Source: an uncultured Bacteroidia bacterium
Lineage (GTDB): Bacteria; Bacteroidota; Bacteroidia; Bacteroidales; UBA932
Length of the DNA: 64,000 nucleotides
Direction: 5' to 3'
Assembly: GCA_902784435.1 (NCBI GenBank)
Contig: CACZUR010000010.1
Location: 34,833-98,832, forward strand
Position 1 is the first letter of the stretch, and each line of letters opens with the position of its first letter. This document shows positions 32,878 through 43,900 of this stretch, piece by piece. Position numbers and translations under genes: made by a program. Under the pieces are notes generated by a model. It was not told the origin of the DNA. It saw only the letters and a program-made list of their open reading frames with translations, and ran no database searches.

Positions 32878-32934
32878 TACCTTTGCGCCCGGTTAGTGAG
32901 TAAGGAATTACTTTTTACCTATCAATATTTATTC
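32878..32934 (+). promoter_or_regulatory. Promoter and leader of the first TonB-receptor gene
   Basis: The -7 box is TACCTTTGC (32878-32886). The transcript then begins almost at once with GTTAGTGAGTAA (32892-32903), the same 12 bases found at the start of the TPR-gene transcript. TATCAATATTTATTC (32920-32934) precedes the ATG and recurs upstream of the second TonB receptor. Confidence 0.72.
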
Positions 32935-32940
32935 TACCTT

Positions 32941-35900
32941 ATGAAGAAATTCTTCAAAACTGTTCTGCTTGCAGTCATTACGCTGATTGCGAGTAATGTC
33001 GCCTATGCACAGGTGACCACAGCTTCCCTGGGTGGCCGTATCGTAGACCAGAACGGGGAAACCATCATCGGCGCAGCTGTCATCGCTACGCACACTCCTT
33101 CCGGTACCACTTACGGTGCCGTGACCAACGCCGACGGCCGTTACACCATGAACGGCATGCGTACCGGCGGCCCCTACATCATCGAGGTATCCTGCCTGGG
33201 CTACCAGACGGTGAAATTCACGGAGATCAAACTCGCCCTTGGTGAAAACTACGTGCTGGACGGTTATCTGGAGGAAGACACCCAGGCCCTGAAAGAGGCC
33301 GTTGTCGTGGCTACTCCCGCATCCCGTTTCGCCGCCACCAAGACCGGTGCTTCCGTGAACGTGAGCAACGAGGAAATGATGGCCCTCCCGAACAGCGACC
33401 GTTCCATCAGCGCCCTCACCAAACTCAGCCCCTATGCCTCCGGCATGAGCTTCGCCGGTTCCGACGGCCGCAGCACCAACTTCACCGTGGACGGTGCCAA
33501 CCTGAACAACAACTTCGGTCTTTCCGCCAATCTGCCTGGCGGCGGCACGCCTATCTCCCTGGATGCCATCGAGGAGGTCCAGCTGGTGGTTGCTCCCTAT
33601 GACGTCCGTCAGTCCAACTTCGTGGGCGGCGGTATCAACGCCGTTACCAAGTCCGGTACCAACACCTTCAAGGGTACGGCCTATGCCTACTACAGCGACG
33701 AAGGCACCCGCGGTAACGAGCTCATGGGCGAAAACCTCGGAGAGCGCATGTTCGAACAGAACAAGATTTACGGTTTCACCCTGGGCGGCCCCATCATCAA
33801 GAACAGACTCTTCTTCTTCGTGAACTACGAAGTGCAGAATCAGCCCGGTCAGGCCATCGAATTCAGGACCACTGACAAGGAAAAGATTGCCAAGCTGGAT
33901 GCCATTGCCAAGCGCCTGCGCGAGGTTTACAACTACGAACCCGGTTCCTATGACAACTATCCCGGCGGCAGCGAAGGTTCCAAGCTCCTGGCCCGCCTGG
34001 ATTGGAACATTTCCCAGAACCACAAGCTGAGCCTGCGCTATAACAACACGCTTTTCAAGTCCTGGCCCATCAACGGCGGCGGCAGCACCAACCCCAACGG
34101 TAACTCGACCGACGACGCTTTCCGCAACAGGAATTTCAATCGCGCCAGCGCTGTTTCCCAGCCGTTCTCCAACAACATGTACAGCCAGCAGAACAATGTC
34201 TGGTCCATCGCCGGTGAACTCAACAGCCGTTTCTCCAATGTAGTGAGCAACCGCCTGCTGGCCACCTACACCAACATCAACGACCAGCGCGGCTCCAATT
34301 CCAGCCTGTTCCCGCACATCGACATCATGACCGACGGAGATCTTTCCACGGGTAACTATATCCCTTACACCTCCCTGGGTTATGAGCTCTTCACCTACAA
34401 CAACGGTGTGCTCAACGACGTGCTCAACATCCAGGACAACCTTACCCTCTATCTGGGTTCCCACACGGTTACGGCCGGCGTAAGCTTCGAAAACCAGAAC
34501 GCCCGCAACTCCTATATGCGTAACGGTACCGGTTACTACCGTTTTGCCAGCGCCGACGACTTCATCAACGGCAACCTGCCGCTGTCCTTCGTCTTCACCT
34601 ATGGTAACAATGATGTCGCCAAGCCCGCCGGCATCGTGGACTACAACCAGATTGGTGCTTATGTCCAGGACGAGTGGAACATCACGCCCCGCTTCAAGCT
34701 CAGCTATGGCCTGCGCGCCGACATGCTGGCCTTCAATGAGGCCGCCCTCATGACCAACAACGCCATCAAGGCCATCGATTACGGCGGCAAGAGCATCGAC
34801 ACCGGCAAGTGGCCCACCACCCGCGTGCAGGTTTCCCCGCGCGTAGGTTTCAACTGGGATGTGAACGGTGACAAGAGCCTCGTTGTCCGTGGCGGTACCG
34901 GCCTGTTCCAGGGCCGTCTCCCGCTGGTGTTCTTCACCAACATGCCGCAGAATGCCCAGATGATCCAGACCACCGTCAAGTACACCCAGTCTCTCCAAAG
35001 CGGTGCTCTCGTAGAGGATCCTGCGGTAACTGCAGCCCTGACCCAGCTCAACGGCGGCAAGACCACCGGCGGAACCCTTGTAACCGACATGGCCGATTTC
35101 ATCAAGATCCTGAATCTGAACACGACGGTCACGCCCGATCAGGGTACGATCGGTGAAAAAGCCGACATCAACGCGGTGGATCCCGACTTCCACATGCCGC
35201 AGATCTGGAAGACTTCCGTGGCCGTAGACTACACCGTGCCCGTGTCCTTCCCGTTTGTCCTCACCGCCGAAGGCATGTTCAACAAGACCATCTGGGGCAC
35301 CCGTCTCGTGAACTGGAACATCGACGAGAGCAAGCTCACCGAGCGCTTTGCCGGTCCCGACCAGCGCCTGAAGTATCCTGCCAACTTCACCTATGGCAAG
35401 AACAACGCCTATGTGCTCACCAACACCAACAAGGGTTACGGTTACATCTTCAACCTCACGGCCAAGGCCACTCCGGTACGCAACCTGAACCTGACCGCTT
35501 CCTACACCCACACCGAGTCCAAGGAAATCTCCGGCATGCCCGGTTCTGCCGCCAGTTCCGCTTATCAGGGCCTGCCTTCCGTAGACGGTCCCAACTTCCT
35601 CACCCTGGCCCGCAGCCAGTATGTGGTTCCGGATAAGCTCTCCTTCAACGCCAGCTACTATCTGGAGTCCCAGGGCCTGCACTTCAACCTGTACTACACC
35701 GGTTCCAGCGCCTTCGGCAACAGCTACACCTACTCCAATGACATGAACGGCGACGGACTGGGTCAGGACCTGATGTACATCCCGGCCACCAAGGAGGAAC
35801 TCAACTTCAAGACCGAAGATGACCGCAACGCTTTCTGGAAGTATCTGGAACAGGACAAGTATCTGTCCAGCCACAAGGGCCAGTACGCCGAGGCCAATGC

Positions 35901-36246
35901 CGCCCGCAATCCCTGGTACCACCGCTTCGACCTGAGCATCGCCAAGGACTTCACCTTCAACATCGGCAGCACCAAGCACAACATCCAGGTGAGCGCTTCC
36001 ATCGACAACGTGGGCAACATGATCAACAGCCGCTGGGGCGTCCGCAAACTGGATGTATACAGCACCGGCTCCAACATGGGCTCCATCAGTCCGCTCAAGT
36101 ACGAAGGCGTAGACGCATCCAACAAGCCCGTCTTCTCCATGAATAAGGTGGACGGCGCCTATCCTACCCAGACTTACACCAAGTATTTGAACCTGACCAG
36201 CGAGTGCTGGCACGTTCTGCTGGGTATCAAGTACTTCTTCAACTAA
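32941..36246 (+). CDS. TonB-dependent receptor, Oar-like, with carboxypeptidase-regulatory domain
   Basis: This encodes 1101 residues. A signal peptide (MKKFFKTVLLAVITLIASNV, cut near AYAQ) leads into a carboxypeptidase-regulatory-like domain (about 25-110). A plug domain follows, with FTVDGANLNNNFG and GGGINAVTKSGTNTFKGTAY, then a beta-barrel ending in LLGIKYFFN with the terminal aromatic residue. This is the Oar-like class, which has no SusD partner, and none is nearby. It should be a TonB-driven outer-membrane importer. It has its own promoter and terminator and is a paralogue of the next gene. The ATG at 32941 opens the signal peptide. Confidence 0.9.
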   Translation: MKKFFKTVLLAVITLIASNVAYAQVTTASLGGRIVDQNGETIIGAAVIATHTPSGTTYGAVTNADGRYTMNGMRTGGPYIIEVSCLGYQTVKFTEIKLALGENYVLDGYLEEDTQALKEAVVVATPASRFAATKTGASVNVSNEEMMALPNSDRSISALTKLSPYASGMSFAGSDGRSTNFTVDGANLNNNFGLSANLPGGGTPISLDAIEEVQLVVAPYDVRQSNFVGGGINAVTKSGTNTFKGTAYAYYSDEGTRGNELMGENLGERMFEQNKIYGFTLGGPIIKNRLFFFVNYEVQNQPGQAIEFRTTDKEKIAKLDAIAKRLREVYNYEPGSYDNYPGGSEGSKLLARLDWNISQNHKLSLRYNNTLFKSWPINGGGSTNPNGNSTDDAFRNRNFNRASAVSQPFSNNMYSQQNNVWSIAGELNSRFSNVVSNRLLATYTNINDQRGSNSSLFPHIDIMTDGDLSTGNYIPYTSLGYELFTYNNGVLNDVLNIQDNLTLYLGSHTVTAGVSFENQNARNSYMRNGTGYYRFASADDFINGNLPLSFVFTYGNNDVAKPAGIVDYNQIGAYVQDEWNITPRFKLSYGLRADMLAFNEAALMTNNAIKAIDYGGKSIDTGKWPTTRVQVSPRVGFNWDVNGDKSLVVRGGTGLFQGRLPLVFFTNMPQNAQMIQTTVKYTQSLQSGALVEDPAVTAALTQLNGGKTTGGTLVTDMADFIKILNLNTTVTPDQGTIGEKADINAVDPDFHMPQIWKTSVAVDYTVPVSFPFVLTAEGMFNKTIWGTRLVNWNIDESKLTERFAGPDQRLKYPANFTYGKNNAYVLTNTNKGYGYIFNLTAKATPVRNLNLTASYTHTESKEISGMPGSAASSAYQGLPSVDGPNFLTLARSQYVVPDKLSFNASYYLESQGLHFNLYYTGSSAFGNSYTYSNDMNGDGLGQDLMYIPATKEELNFKTEDDRNAFWKYLEQDKYLSSHKGQYAEANAARNPWYHRFDLSIAKDFTFNIGSTKHNIQVSASIDNVGNMINSRWGVRKLDVYSTGSNMGSISPLKYEGVDASNKPVFSMNKVDGAYPTQTYTKYLNLTSECWHVLLGIKYFFN

Positions 36247-36262
36247 TCGGTTGACTTGTCTG

Positions 36263-36297
36263 AAAAAGTCCCTGCCTTTCCGGCGGGGACTTTTTTT
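36263..36297 (+). terminator. Terminator of the first TonB-receptor gene
   Basis: AAGTCCCTGCC (36266-36276) pairs with GGCGGGGACTT (36282-36292), with one G-T pair and a 5-base loop. An A-run precedes the stem and seven T follow, so it may work in both directions. Confidence 0.92.
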
Positions 36298-36313
36298 GCA
36301 ATGGCGCTGCAGG

Positions 36314-36346
36314 TTTGTAATAATCAAAGATTATTCGTAAATTTGT
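36314..36346 (+). promoter_or_regulatory. Promoter of the nucleic-acid locus operon
   Basis: TTTG (36314-36317) and TAAATTTGT (36338-36346) are 20 bp apart, a full consensus match. The leader of about 48 bases contains TATCAATATTTATTC (36372-36386), shared with the first receptor. It probably drives the eight genes from 36399 to 51715 and perhaps the M3 peptidase as well. Confidence 0.8.
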
Positions 36347-36398
36347 CCGTATTGTAGCAGGACTACAGCCGTATCAATATTTATTCAAGATATTCTTT

Positions 36399-39300
36399 AT
36401 GAGAAAAGCGCTTAAAAGCCTAATGCTCACCTGCTTGGCATTTTTGCTGAGCGTAACGGCCCTCGCACAGGTAACCACGTCCTCCATGAGCGGACGCATT
36501 ACCGACAATCAGGGACCCGTGGTGGGCGCCGCCGTCGTGGCTGTGCACCAGCCCACGGGTTCGCAGTTCTATGCCATTACGGACGCGAAAGGTTACTATC
36601 GGCTGAACAACATCACTTCCGGCGGCCCCTATGTGGTCACCATCCAGTGCATGGGATATGCCGATGCAGTATTCAAGGACATCAACGTGGCCCTGTCCGA
36701 CAACCTGGTGCTGGACACCAGCCTGGCGGAGGAATCCCTCACGCTGGAAGGCGTGGTGGTGAGCGCGGAAGGCCGCACTTCCAACATGCGCAGCGACCGT
36801 GCGGGTGCCATCACCTCGCTGGCCGCCAAGGAGATCATGGAAGTGCCCACCATCTCCCGCAGCATGAACGACCTCCTGAAGCAGACGCCCCAGGCCTTCG
36901 TGGACGGCAGCAAGGTGTCCATCGGCGGCGGTAACTACCGCCAGTCCTATGTGACCGTGGACGGTGCCGCGTTCAACAACGCTTTCGGTATCGGCTCCAA
37001 CCTGCCGGCCGGCGGAAGCCCCATCTCCCTGGACGCCCTGGACCAGGTGGCCATCTCGGTCACCCCGTACGATGTGCGTCAGTCCGGTTTCACGGGCGGC
37101 GGCATCGCAGCCACCACCAAGAGCGGTACCAACGAGTTCAAGGGAACGGCCTATGTGTTCTTCCGCAACCAGAATATGATCGGCCGTCAGGTGGCCGATA
37201 TGGAACCCCTCACCCTGGACCCCAGCCGCTACCTGATGTACGGCGCCTCGGTGGGCGGCCCCATCATCAAGGACAAGCTGTTCCTGTTCCTGAACGTAGA
37301 GGCCGACAAGAGCATCTCCCCGGGCCCGTCCCGCCGCCTGTCCAATTACATCGATGACGGTAACGGCAACCTGGTGCGCGATGCTGACAAAGAAGTGTTC
37401 AGGGACGGCAAAGACGGCGTAGCCCGTCCCAGCGCCGTGGTGCTGGATGCCTTCAGCAAGTACCTGATGGACACTTACGGCTACGACACCGGCGTTTACA
37501 AGGGCTATTCCACGGAGTCTCCCTCCCTGAAAATCCTGGCCCGCCTGGACTGGAACATCAACCGCAACCACAAGCTGAATCTCCGTTACAGCCTTACCAA
37601 TTCCAAGAGCGCCAACACCATGTCCGGCTCCCTGACCGGTTTCAAGGACACGGGTTATGCCCCCAAGGGCGGCCGTACTTCCATGTACTCCATGTACTAC
37701 AAGAACGCCCGCTACTACCAGGAGCAGAACTTCTACTCCGTGGCGGCCGAACTCAACTCCCGCTTCCTGGACGGCAAGCTCAACAACGCCCTCCGCGTCA
37801 CCTATTCGCACCAGTACGACCCCCGCACCCAGGAAGGCGGCTATTTCCCGGGCGTAGACGTGGTGGTGGGAGAAGGCTCCAACCGTGCCATCTACACGGT
37901 CATCGGCTCGGAAACCTATTCCTACGGCAACCTGCGTGACGTGCACACCGTGCTGGCCACGGACGAGTTCACCCTGAGCGCCGGCATCCACAACCTCCTC
38001 GTGGGCGCCCAGTTCGAGTACAACCACACTACCAACGGTTACCAGACCCAGGGCGGTGCGGCCTATGTGTTCGAATATCCTACGGAGCAGGCTTTCTACA
38101 GCTCCATCCTGAACGGGACGGTGTTCAATAATCCTACCCAGTTCGCCGTCACCCACGGCAACAACGCCACCCTTTCCCAGGAATATCCCACTTTCCAGTA
38201 CGAGCAGGCTTCGGTCTATCTGCAGGACCAGATGAACATCTCCAACAACTTCCGCTTCACCGCGGGCGTCCGTCTGGAGTATCCGTTCTATCCGTCCATC
38301 GCCTATAACGACAACCCTTATGTGCGGGCCACCGCCTTCGCTCCCACGGACACCAACCCTGCCGGCACCTACGACACTTCCGTGCTGCCCAAGGCCCAGG
38401 TGACCATCTCCCCGCGTGCGGGCTTCAACTGGGATGTCTTCGGCAACCGCAAAGTGGTGGTGCGCGGCGGTACCGGTATCTTCGTGGGCCGTCTGCCCTT
38501 CGTCTGGATCGTCGCCCAGGCCGGTAACTCCGGTGTGGTCCAGACTTCCATCGCCCGTAACGCCAAGGACGGCATTCCCGCCATCGGCGCAGACCGCAAT
38601 ACCATTATCCAGAGTATCTACGGCGGCAATTATACGCCGCAGATCGCAGCCAACCTGCCGCAGCTCACGCTCATCGACCCGGCCATCAAGAACCCCCGCA
38701 ACTGGAAATCTTCCCTGGCCGTGGACTTCGAACTTCCCGCCGGCTGGCAGTTCAGCGTAGAGGGTGTGTATAGCAAGGAGATGTATCCCACCACCATCAC
38801 CAACATCGGCCTCCGGGCTCCTTCCGCCCTTGCGGAGGTTCCGGACGTGAGCGCCCGTCCCTATTATGCCAACGGCTCGTACGACAGCAACATGGCCAAT
38901 GTGTTCCTGCTTCGCAACGTGAACAACCGCGCCCTGTGGGGGTACTACTATTCCGTCACCGCCAACCTCCAGAAGAAACTCTGGAAGGGCTTCACCGGTA
39001 ATATCAGCTACACCTATACGGACGCCCGTTCCATCAACGACGGTATCGGCGACCAGGTTTCTTCGGCCTGGAAGGCCCTGGTGTCCAAGCGCGGCACCAA
39101 CTCCATGGAACTGGGCATTCCCAACTACGTGATGCCGCACCGCGTGATGGGCAGCATCACCTGGAACAAAGACTACTACAAGTACTTCGGCACCACCATC
39201 GCCCTGTACTACTACGGCGGTCCCCGCAGCCGCGGCAGCGCAGACTATGTGAACAACATCTACGGCGACGGCGCCTACCAGTACAGCCTTATGGACATTC

Positions 39301-39830
39301 CCACCTATCAGGATCTCTTCGGCAAGGATGGCTGGCAGTTCAACAGCTATACCTACCAGGACGCCGACAAGAAGAACATCACCTACAGCGCAGAGGACCA
39401 GAAGCGTGATTTCTGGGCCTACATCCAGCAGGATCCCTACCTGAGAGAGCACACCGGAGAGGTGGCGGAACGCAACTCCATCGTGGCTCCCTGGGTGCAT
39501 CAGTTTGACTTGAAGATCAACCAGAATTTCTACTTCTACACAGGTTCCAACCACCACAAGCACACCGTGCAGCTGGGTATCGACATCCAGAACTTTGCCA
39601 ACATGCTCAATCCTTACTGGGGCAACACCTGGTCGCTCAACGCCAGTGACGGCTACGGCAACACCAAGCCCCTGGACCTGACCAATCCGGACAAAGTGTT
39701 CCTGGAGGGTGCAAAACCCATCTTCCAGTTCCAGCGCAACGGCATCAACAAGCTGGACAAGACCTACACCCGCGCCTGGGGTACCGGCAGCACCTGGTCC
39801 ATGATGATCAGCGCACGTTACATTTTCTAA
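36399..39830 (+). CDS. TonB-dependent receptor, Oar-like, second copy
   Basis: This encodes 1143 residues with the same order of domains as the product of 32941-36246: signal peptide (MRKALKSLMLTCLAFLLSV), carboxypeptidase-regulatory domain (VTTSSMSGRITDNQGPVVGA), plug (YVTVDGAAFNNAFGIGSN and FTGGGIAATTKSGTNEFKGT) and barrel ending MMISARYIF. The plugs align closely, but the barrels differ in many loops, so the cargo may differ. It is the first gene of a near-contiguous operon; the next start is 12 bp after its stop. Confidence 0.9.
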   Translation: MRKALKSLMLTCLAFLLSVTALAQVTTSSMSGRITDNQGPVVGAAVVAVHQPTGSQFYAITDAKGYYRLNNITSGGPYVVTIQCMGYADAVFKDINVALSDNLVLDTSLAEESLTLEGVVVSAEGRTSNMRSDRAGAITSLAAKEIMEVPTISRSMNDLLKQTPQAFVDGSKVSIGGGNYRQSYVTVDGAAFNNAFGIGSNLPAGGSPISLDALDQVAISVTPYDVRQSGFTGGGIAATTKSGTNEFKGTAYVFFRNQNMIGRQVADMEPLTLDPSRYLMYGASVGGPIIKDKLFLFLNVEADKSISPGPSRRLSNYIDDGNGNLVRDADKEVFRDGKDGVARPSAVVLDAFSKYLMDTYGYDTGVYKGYSTESPSLKILARLDWNINRNHKLNLRYSLTNSKSANTMSGSLTGFKDTGYAPKGGRTSMYSMYYKNARYYQEQNFYSVAAELNSRFLDGKLNNALRVTYSHQYDPRTQEGGYFPGVDVVVGEGSNRAIYTVIGSETYSYGNLRDVHTVLATDEFTLSAGIHNLLVGAQFEYNHTTNGYQTQGGAAYVFEYPTEQAFYSSILNGTVFNNPTQFAVTHGNNATLSQEYPTFQYEQASVYLQDQMNISNNFRFTAGVRLEYPFYPSIAYNDNPYVRATAFAPTDTNPAGTYDTSVLPKAQVTISPRAGFNWDVFGNRKVVVRGGTGIFVGRLPFVWIVAQAGNSGVVQTSIARNAKDGIPAIGADRNTIIQSIYGGNYTPQIAANLPQLTLIDPAIKNPRNWKSSLAVDFELPAGWQFSVEGVYSKEMYPTTITNIGLRAPSALAEVPDVSARPYYANGSYDSNMANVFLLRNVNNRALWGYYYSVTANLQKKLWKGFTGNISYTYTDARSINDGIGDQVSSAWKALVSKRGTNSMELGIPNYVMPHRVMGSITWNKDYYKYFGTTIALYYYGGPRSRGSADYVNNIYGDGAYQYSLMDIPTYQDLFGKDGWQFNSYTYQDADKKNITYSAEDQKRDFWAYIQQDPYLREHTGEVAERNSIVAPWVHQFDLKINQNFYFYTGSNHHKHTVQLGIDIQNFANMLNPYWGNTWSLNASDGYGNTKPLDLTNPDKVFLEGAKPIFQFQRNGINKLDKTYTRAWGTGSTWSMMISARYIF

Positions 39831-39842
39831 ACCGTGACCATT

Positions 39843-40967
39843 ATGAAACTACAGCATATCTTTTTTGGTCTTTTCCTTGCGGGCGCCCTTACCGCCTGCA
39901 ACGCAGACACTTATGATGTAAAAGACCCGCTCATCACTACAGACCGGGTCACGTATGCCGCCGAAGGATCCGAGGCCGGCAGCATGCTGGTCATGTTCAA
40001 CTGCAATATGCCCTGGCACATCGTGGTCTCTCCCGCCAATGCCAATAGCAGCGTGGACGACATCCTGGTGCGTCCTTCCTCTGGTGAAGGTTCCCAGAGC
40101 CCCATTGTGGTAGAGGTAATCTACGGCGCCAATGAAGACAAGAAGCGCGAAGCCGTCATTACCATCATGGGAACGGCCGCAGAAACGGCTTTCCGCTTTT
40201 CCCAGCCCGGACAGAACGATCCTACGGAAGTTTTTGGAACCCTCGCTACGCCTTATGCTCCCGCCGCCCTGGTGGCGGAGATGATGGCCGGACAGGTTCC
40301 TACCGGCGACGTGTACGTACGCGGCATCGTTTCCAAAGTGAAGGAAATCAGCACTGCCTATGGCAATGCCACCTTCTGGCTCACGGACGACGGTGTTCAC
40401 CCGGACGATGACAATGCGGCCTTCCAGGTGTATCGCGCCAAGGATTACGGTCTGCTGAACATCACCAATGAAAACATTCTGAAGGAGGGTGATGTGGTCA
40501 CCGTCTACGGCGGCGTTACCGTGTACAACGGCGTCACCCCCGAAACCCAGGCCAACAAGGCCCAGATCCTGGCGGTGAACGGCCTGGCATCGGCCCTGGG
40601 AAGCGGAACGGAAGAAGATCCCTACACCGTGGGCAAGGCCATGGAAGTAATCCAGGCCACCGGTGAAACCGCTTCTCCCGAGGTGTGTGTGAAGGGTGTC
40701 ATCAGTTCCATCGTGGAAGTGAGCCCCTCCTATGGCAACGCCACCTATTACATTTCCGACGACGGTTATCAGCCGGACGACAAGGCTGCCATCGTGCAGG
40801 TGTTTCGCGGCAAGTGGTTCGGCGGAGAGTCCTTCACCGCCGAAGACCAGATCAAAGTGGGCGACGAAGTGGTGGTCAGAGGCACGCTCGTGAACTACAA
40901 GAGCAATACCCCGGAAGTGAACCAGGGCAACCAGCTTGTCCTTCTGAATGGAACAAAACCCGAATAA
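39843..40967 (+). CDS. Surface lipoprotein with BACON-like and two OB-fold-like domains
   Basis: This encodes 374 residues. The lipobox Cys is residue 19 (LAGALTACNADT). A BACON-like beta-sandwich follows (about 30-125, with NMPWHIVVSPANAN and ITIMGTAAETAFRFSQPG). Two copies of an OB-fold-like unit come next (about 130-240 and 250-370). Each unit reads DVYVRGIVSKV or EVCVKGVISSI, then YGNATFWLTDDG or YGNATYYISDDG, and ends with a GDVV/GDEV strand and VNYKSNTPE-type loop. The same unit is repeated in the next, giant lipoprotein. OB folds commonly bind single-stranded nucleic acid or oligosaccharide; with nucleases in the same operon, nucleic acid is the better guess. Confidence 0.75.
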   Translation: MKLQHIFFGLFLAGALTACNADTYDVKDPLITTDRVTYAAEGSEAGSMLVMFNCNMPWHIVVSPANANSSVDDILVRPSSGEGSQSPIVVEVIYGANEDKKREAVITIMGTAAETAFRFSQPGQNDPTEVFGTLATPYAPAALVAEMMAGQVPTGDVYVRGIVSKVKEISTAYGNATFWLTDDGVHPDDDNAAFQVYRAKDYGLLNITNENILKEGDVVTVYGGVTVYNGVTPETQANKAQILAVNGLASALGSGTEEDPYTVGKAMEVIQATGETASPEVCVKGVISSIVEVSPSYGNATYYISDDGYQPDDKAAIVQVFRGKWFGGESFTAEDQIKVGDEVVVRGTLVNYKSNTPEVNQGNQLVLLNGTKPE

Positions 40968-40989
40968 TCAATAACAAAACTAATATCGT

Positions 40990-43900
40990 ATGAAATTCAG
41001 AAAACTCTTTTTGGCTGTTGTAGCCGGTCTGGCCCTGGTCACCGGCTGTAACAAGGAAGTGGACCTGGGTCCCGCCAAGCTCACCGTGGATCCTGCCCAG
41101 CTGAGCTTCGGCCAGGCCGATGCTTCGGAGAACATCACCATCCTGGCCACGCGTGACTGGATGGTGTCCGGCATCCCGGACTGGGTTGCCGTTCAGGAGA
41201 AAGGTCCCGCCTCGGAAGGCACGCAGACCATCCGCCTGTCCGTAACCGAAAACAAGGGTAACAACCGCAGCGCTACCCTGAACTTCTCTATCGGCTTCGA
41301 CCGCGCCGCCCTGGTGATCAATCAGGCCGGCCCCGAAGGCGAGATTGACCTGGGCGACGGCTCCAAGACCAACCCCTATACCGTTCAGGGCGTAATCAAT
41401 TACGTGAACGAACTGGGAGCCGATGTCACCAGCCCCAACAAGGTGTATGTAAAGGGTAAGGTTTCCCGTATTGTCAACGAATATGCCGCGGACAACTACG
41501 GAAACGGTACTTTCTACATCTCCGATGACGGAACCCAGAAAAACGAGTTTTATGCCTACCGCATCCTGTATCTGGGCAACAAGAAGTTCACTGCGAGCGA
41601 CACCCAGATCAAGGAGGGCGACGACGTAATCATCTTCGGCAGCGTGGTCAACTACAAGGGAAATACCCCTGAAACCGCCCAGAACAACGCCTTCCTGTTC
41701 AGCCTGAATGGCGTGGACAAGGGCGGTGACGCCGGCGGCCAGGGCAGCGGTACCACCGCCGAGCCTAAGGGCACCGGCACCGAGGCGGATCCTTTCAATG
41801 TGGCGGCAGCCATCGCCAAGGCCGTCGAGGTGGGCGAAACCGCCTCCGAGAACTCATACTATATCAAGGGTAAAGTGGCCGAGGTCACAGAGCAGTTCGC
41901 CGCCCAGTACGGCAATGCCACCTTCACCCTGGTGGACGAAGGCGCCGATGCCGTGTTCACTGCCTTCCGTGTGCTTTATATCGGCAATAAGAAGTGGGCC
42001 GAAGGCGACAAGACCCTGAATGCAGGTGACGTCGTAGTCATTTGCGCCAAGGTGGTGAATTTCAAGGGCAATACCCCGGAAACCTCCGGCGGTTTTGTGG
42101 TGTCCATCAATGACGAAGGCGGCAGCACGCCCGGCGGCGACACGCCTTCCGTGGAAGCCAAGGGCACCGGCTCCGAGACGGATCCTTTCAACGTAGCGGC
42201 AGCCATCGCCAAGGCCGTCGAGACCGGCGAAACCGCTACGACGGATTTCTACTATATCAAGGGTAAGGTATCGGCCGTATCCCTGAGCGCCCAGTACAAG
42301 AACGGCGACCTGGATCTGGTTGACGTAGACGGCGGTCCCGTATTCAAGGCCTTCCGTATCAAGGGCTTCGACGGCGCCGATATCACCGGTGAGGAACCCA
42401 TCAAGGCCGGCGACGAAGTGGTCGTTTATGGTCAGATCGTGAACTACAAGGGCAACACGCCCGAAACCGCCCAGGGCGGTAAACTCATCAGCTGGAACGG
42501 CAAGACCAACTTCGACGGCGGCAGCACGCCCGGCGGCGATACGCCTTCCGGCGATGCCGGCAGCGCCACCAACCCCTTCAACGTGGCCCAGGCCATTGCC
42601 AAGGCCCAGGAGACCGGCGAAACCGCCACGGCCGATGTTTACTACATCAAGGGTAAAGTGGCAGCCGTTTCCCTGAGCGCCCAGTATAAGAACGGAGACT
42701 TGGATCTGGTAGACACCGACGGCGGTCCCGTGTTCAAGGCCTTCCGCATCAAGGGCTTCAACGGTGCCGATATCACCGGCGAGGAACCCATTGCAGTGGG
42801 CGACGAGGTGGTCGTGAGCGGCAACATCGTGAATTACAAGGGCAACACCCCCGAAACCACCCAGGGCGGTACGCTCATCAGCTGGAACGGTAAGACCAGC
42901 TTCGACGGCGACACGCCCGGTGGAGACACCCCTGGTGGAGACACCCCTGCCGGCGATGTGGACTTCAGCAAGGCCACGACCATCAAACTGAACAACGAAA
43001 GCACCTGGACGGCGGCTACGGACGGTACCTATAAGGCCGGTTTCGAAACCACCGCATCCAATGGTATCAAGATTGGCGTGTACAAACACTCCAGTACCTC
43101 CAATATCATCGAACCGGACCAGTACAGCGCCCGCGTATACAAGAGCGCCGTCATTTCCGTAAGTGCTCCCGCCGGCAGGAAGCTCCTGGGTATCCGCTTC
43201 AAGGCCAACGACCTGAACAGCGGCCAGTACTGCAAGAACCTCACCGTCATCGAGGGTGGCAGCGGCGTCATCGAGGCCAACACCACTACCTATATGATCG
43301 GTGACTGGACCGGCAGCGCAGATAAGGTGGTCTTCCAGTCTGTCGAAGCCCAGACCCGTTTGGTAGAAGCCTATGTGGTCCTGGACGGTGAAAGCGGCGA
43401 CACCCCCGGTGGAGATACCCCTGGTGGAGACACGCCCGAAACGCCTTCCACACCCGTTAACGACGGTCTCACCGAGGCAACGGCCTTCACCGTGTCCGAC
43501 GCCCTCATCGCTGCCAGGAACGCAGACTACAGCGGCAAGGAATACTTCGTCAAGGCTGTCGTGGGCAAGAAAGTGAGTATCAAGGACGGCACAGCCTCCT
43601 TGGAACTGATTGACGGTACCTCCGACGGCGCACTCACGGTAGTCAAGGCCAAATCTTTCAATGGCGCAGACTTTACCGGCAACGAACCGCTGGAGTGGCT
43701 GGACGAAGTGGTCCTGAAGGGTAAAGTGGGTGAATACCGCACCCTCCCGGCCCTGCTGGACGGCGTGTTCATCAAGTGGAACGACAAGACCGCGTTCTCC
43801 GACGAGCCGGTCACGCCTCCTGCTCCCACCTATGATTTCACCTCCATCGCTGCCCTGAACGCCCTGGCCACCAATACGGCCACGGAATATACCGGTACGC

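Noticed and set aside
32929-36327. 1132-codon open frame opposite the first TonB receptor
   Set aside because: It is a shadow of the receptor gene; the product is Gly/Val/His-rich without domain structure. The same holds for the frames opposite 36399-39830, 40990-45321 and 47631-50546.
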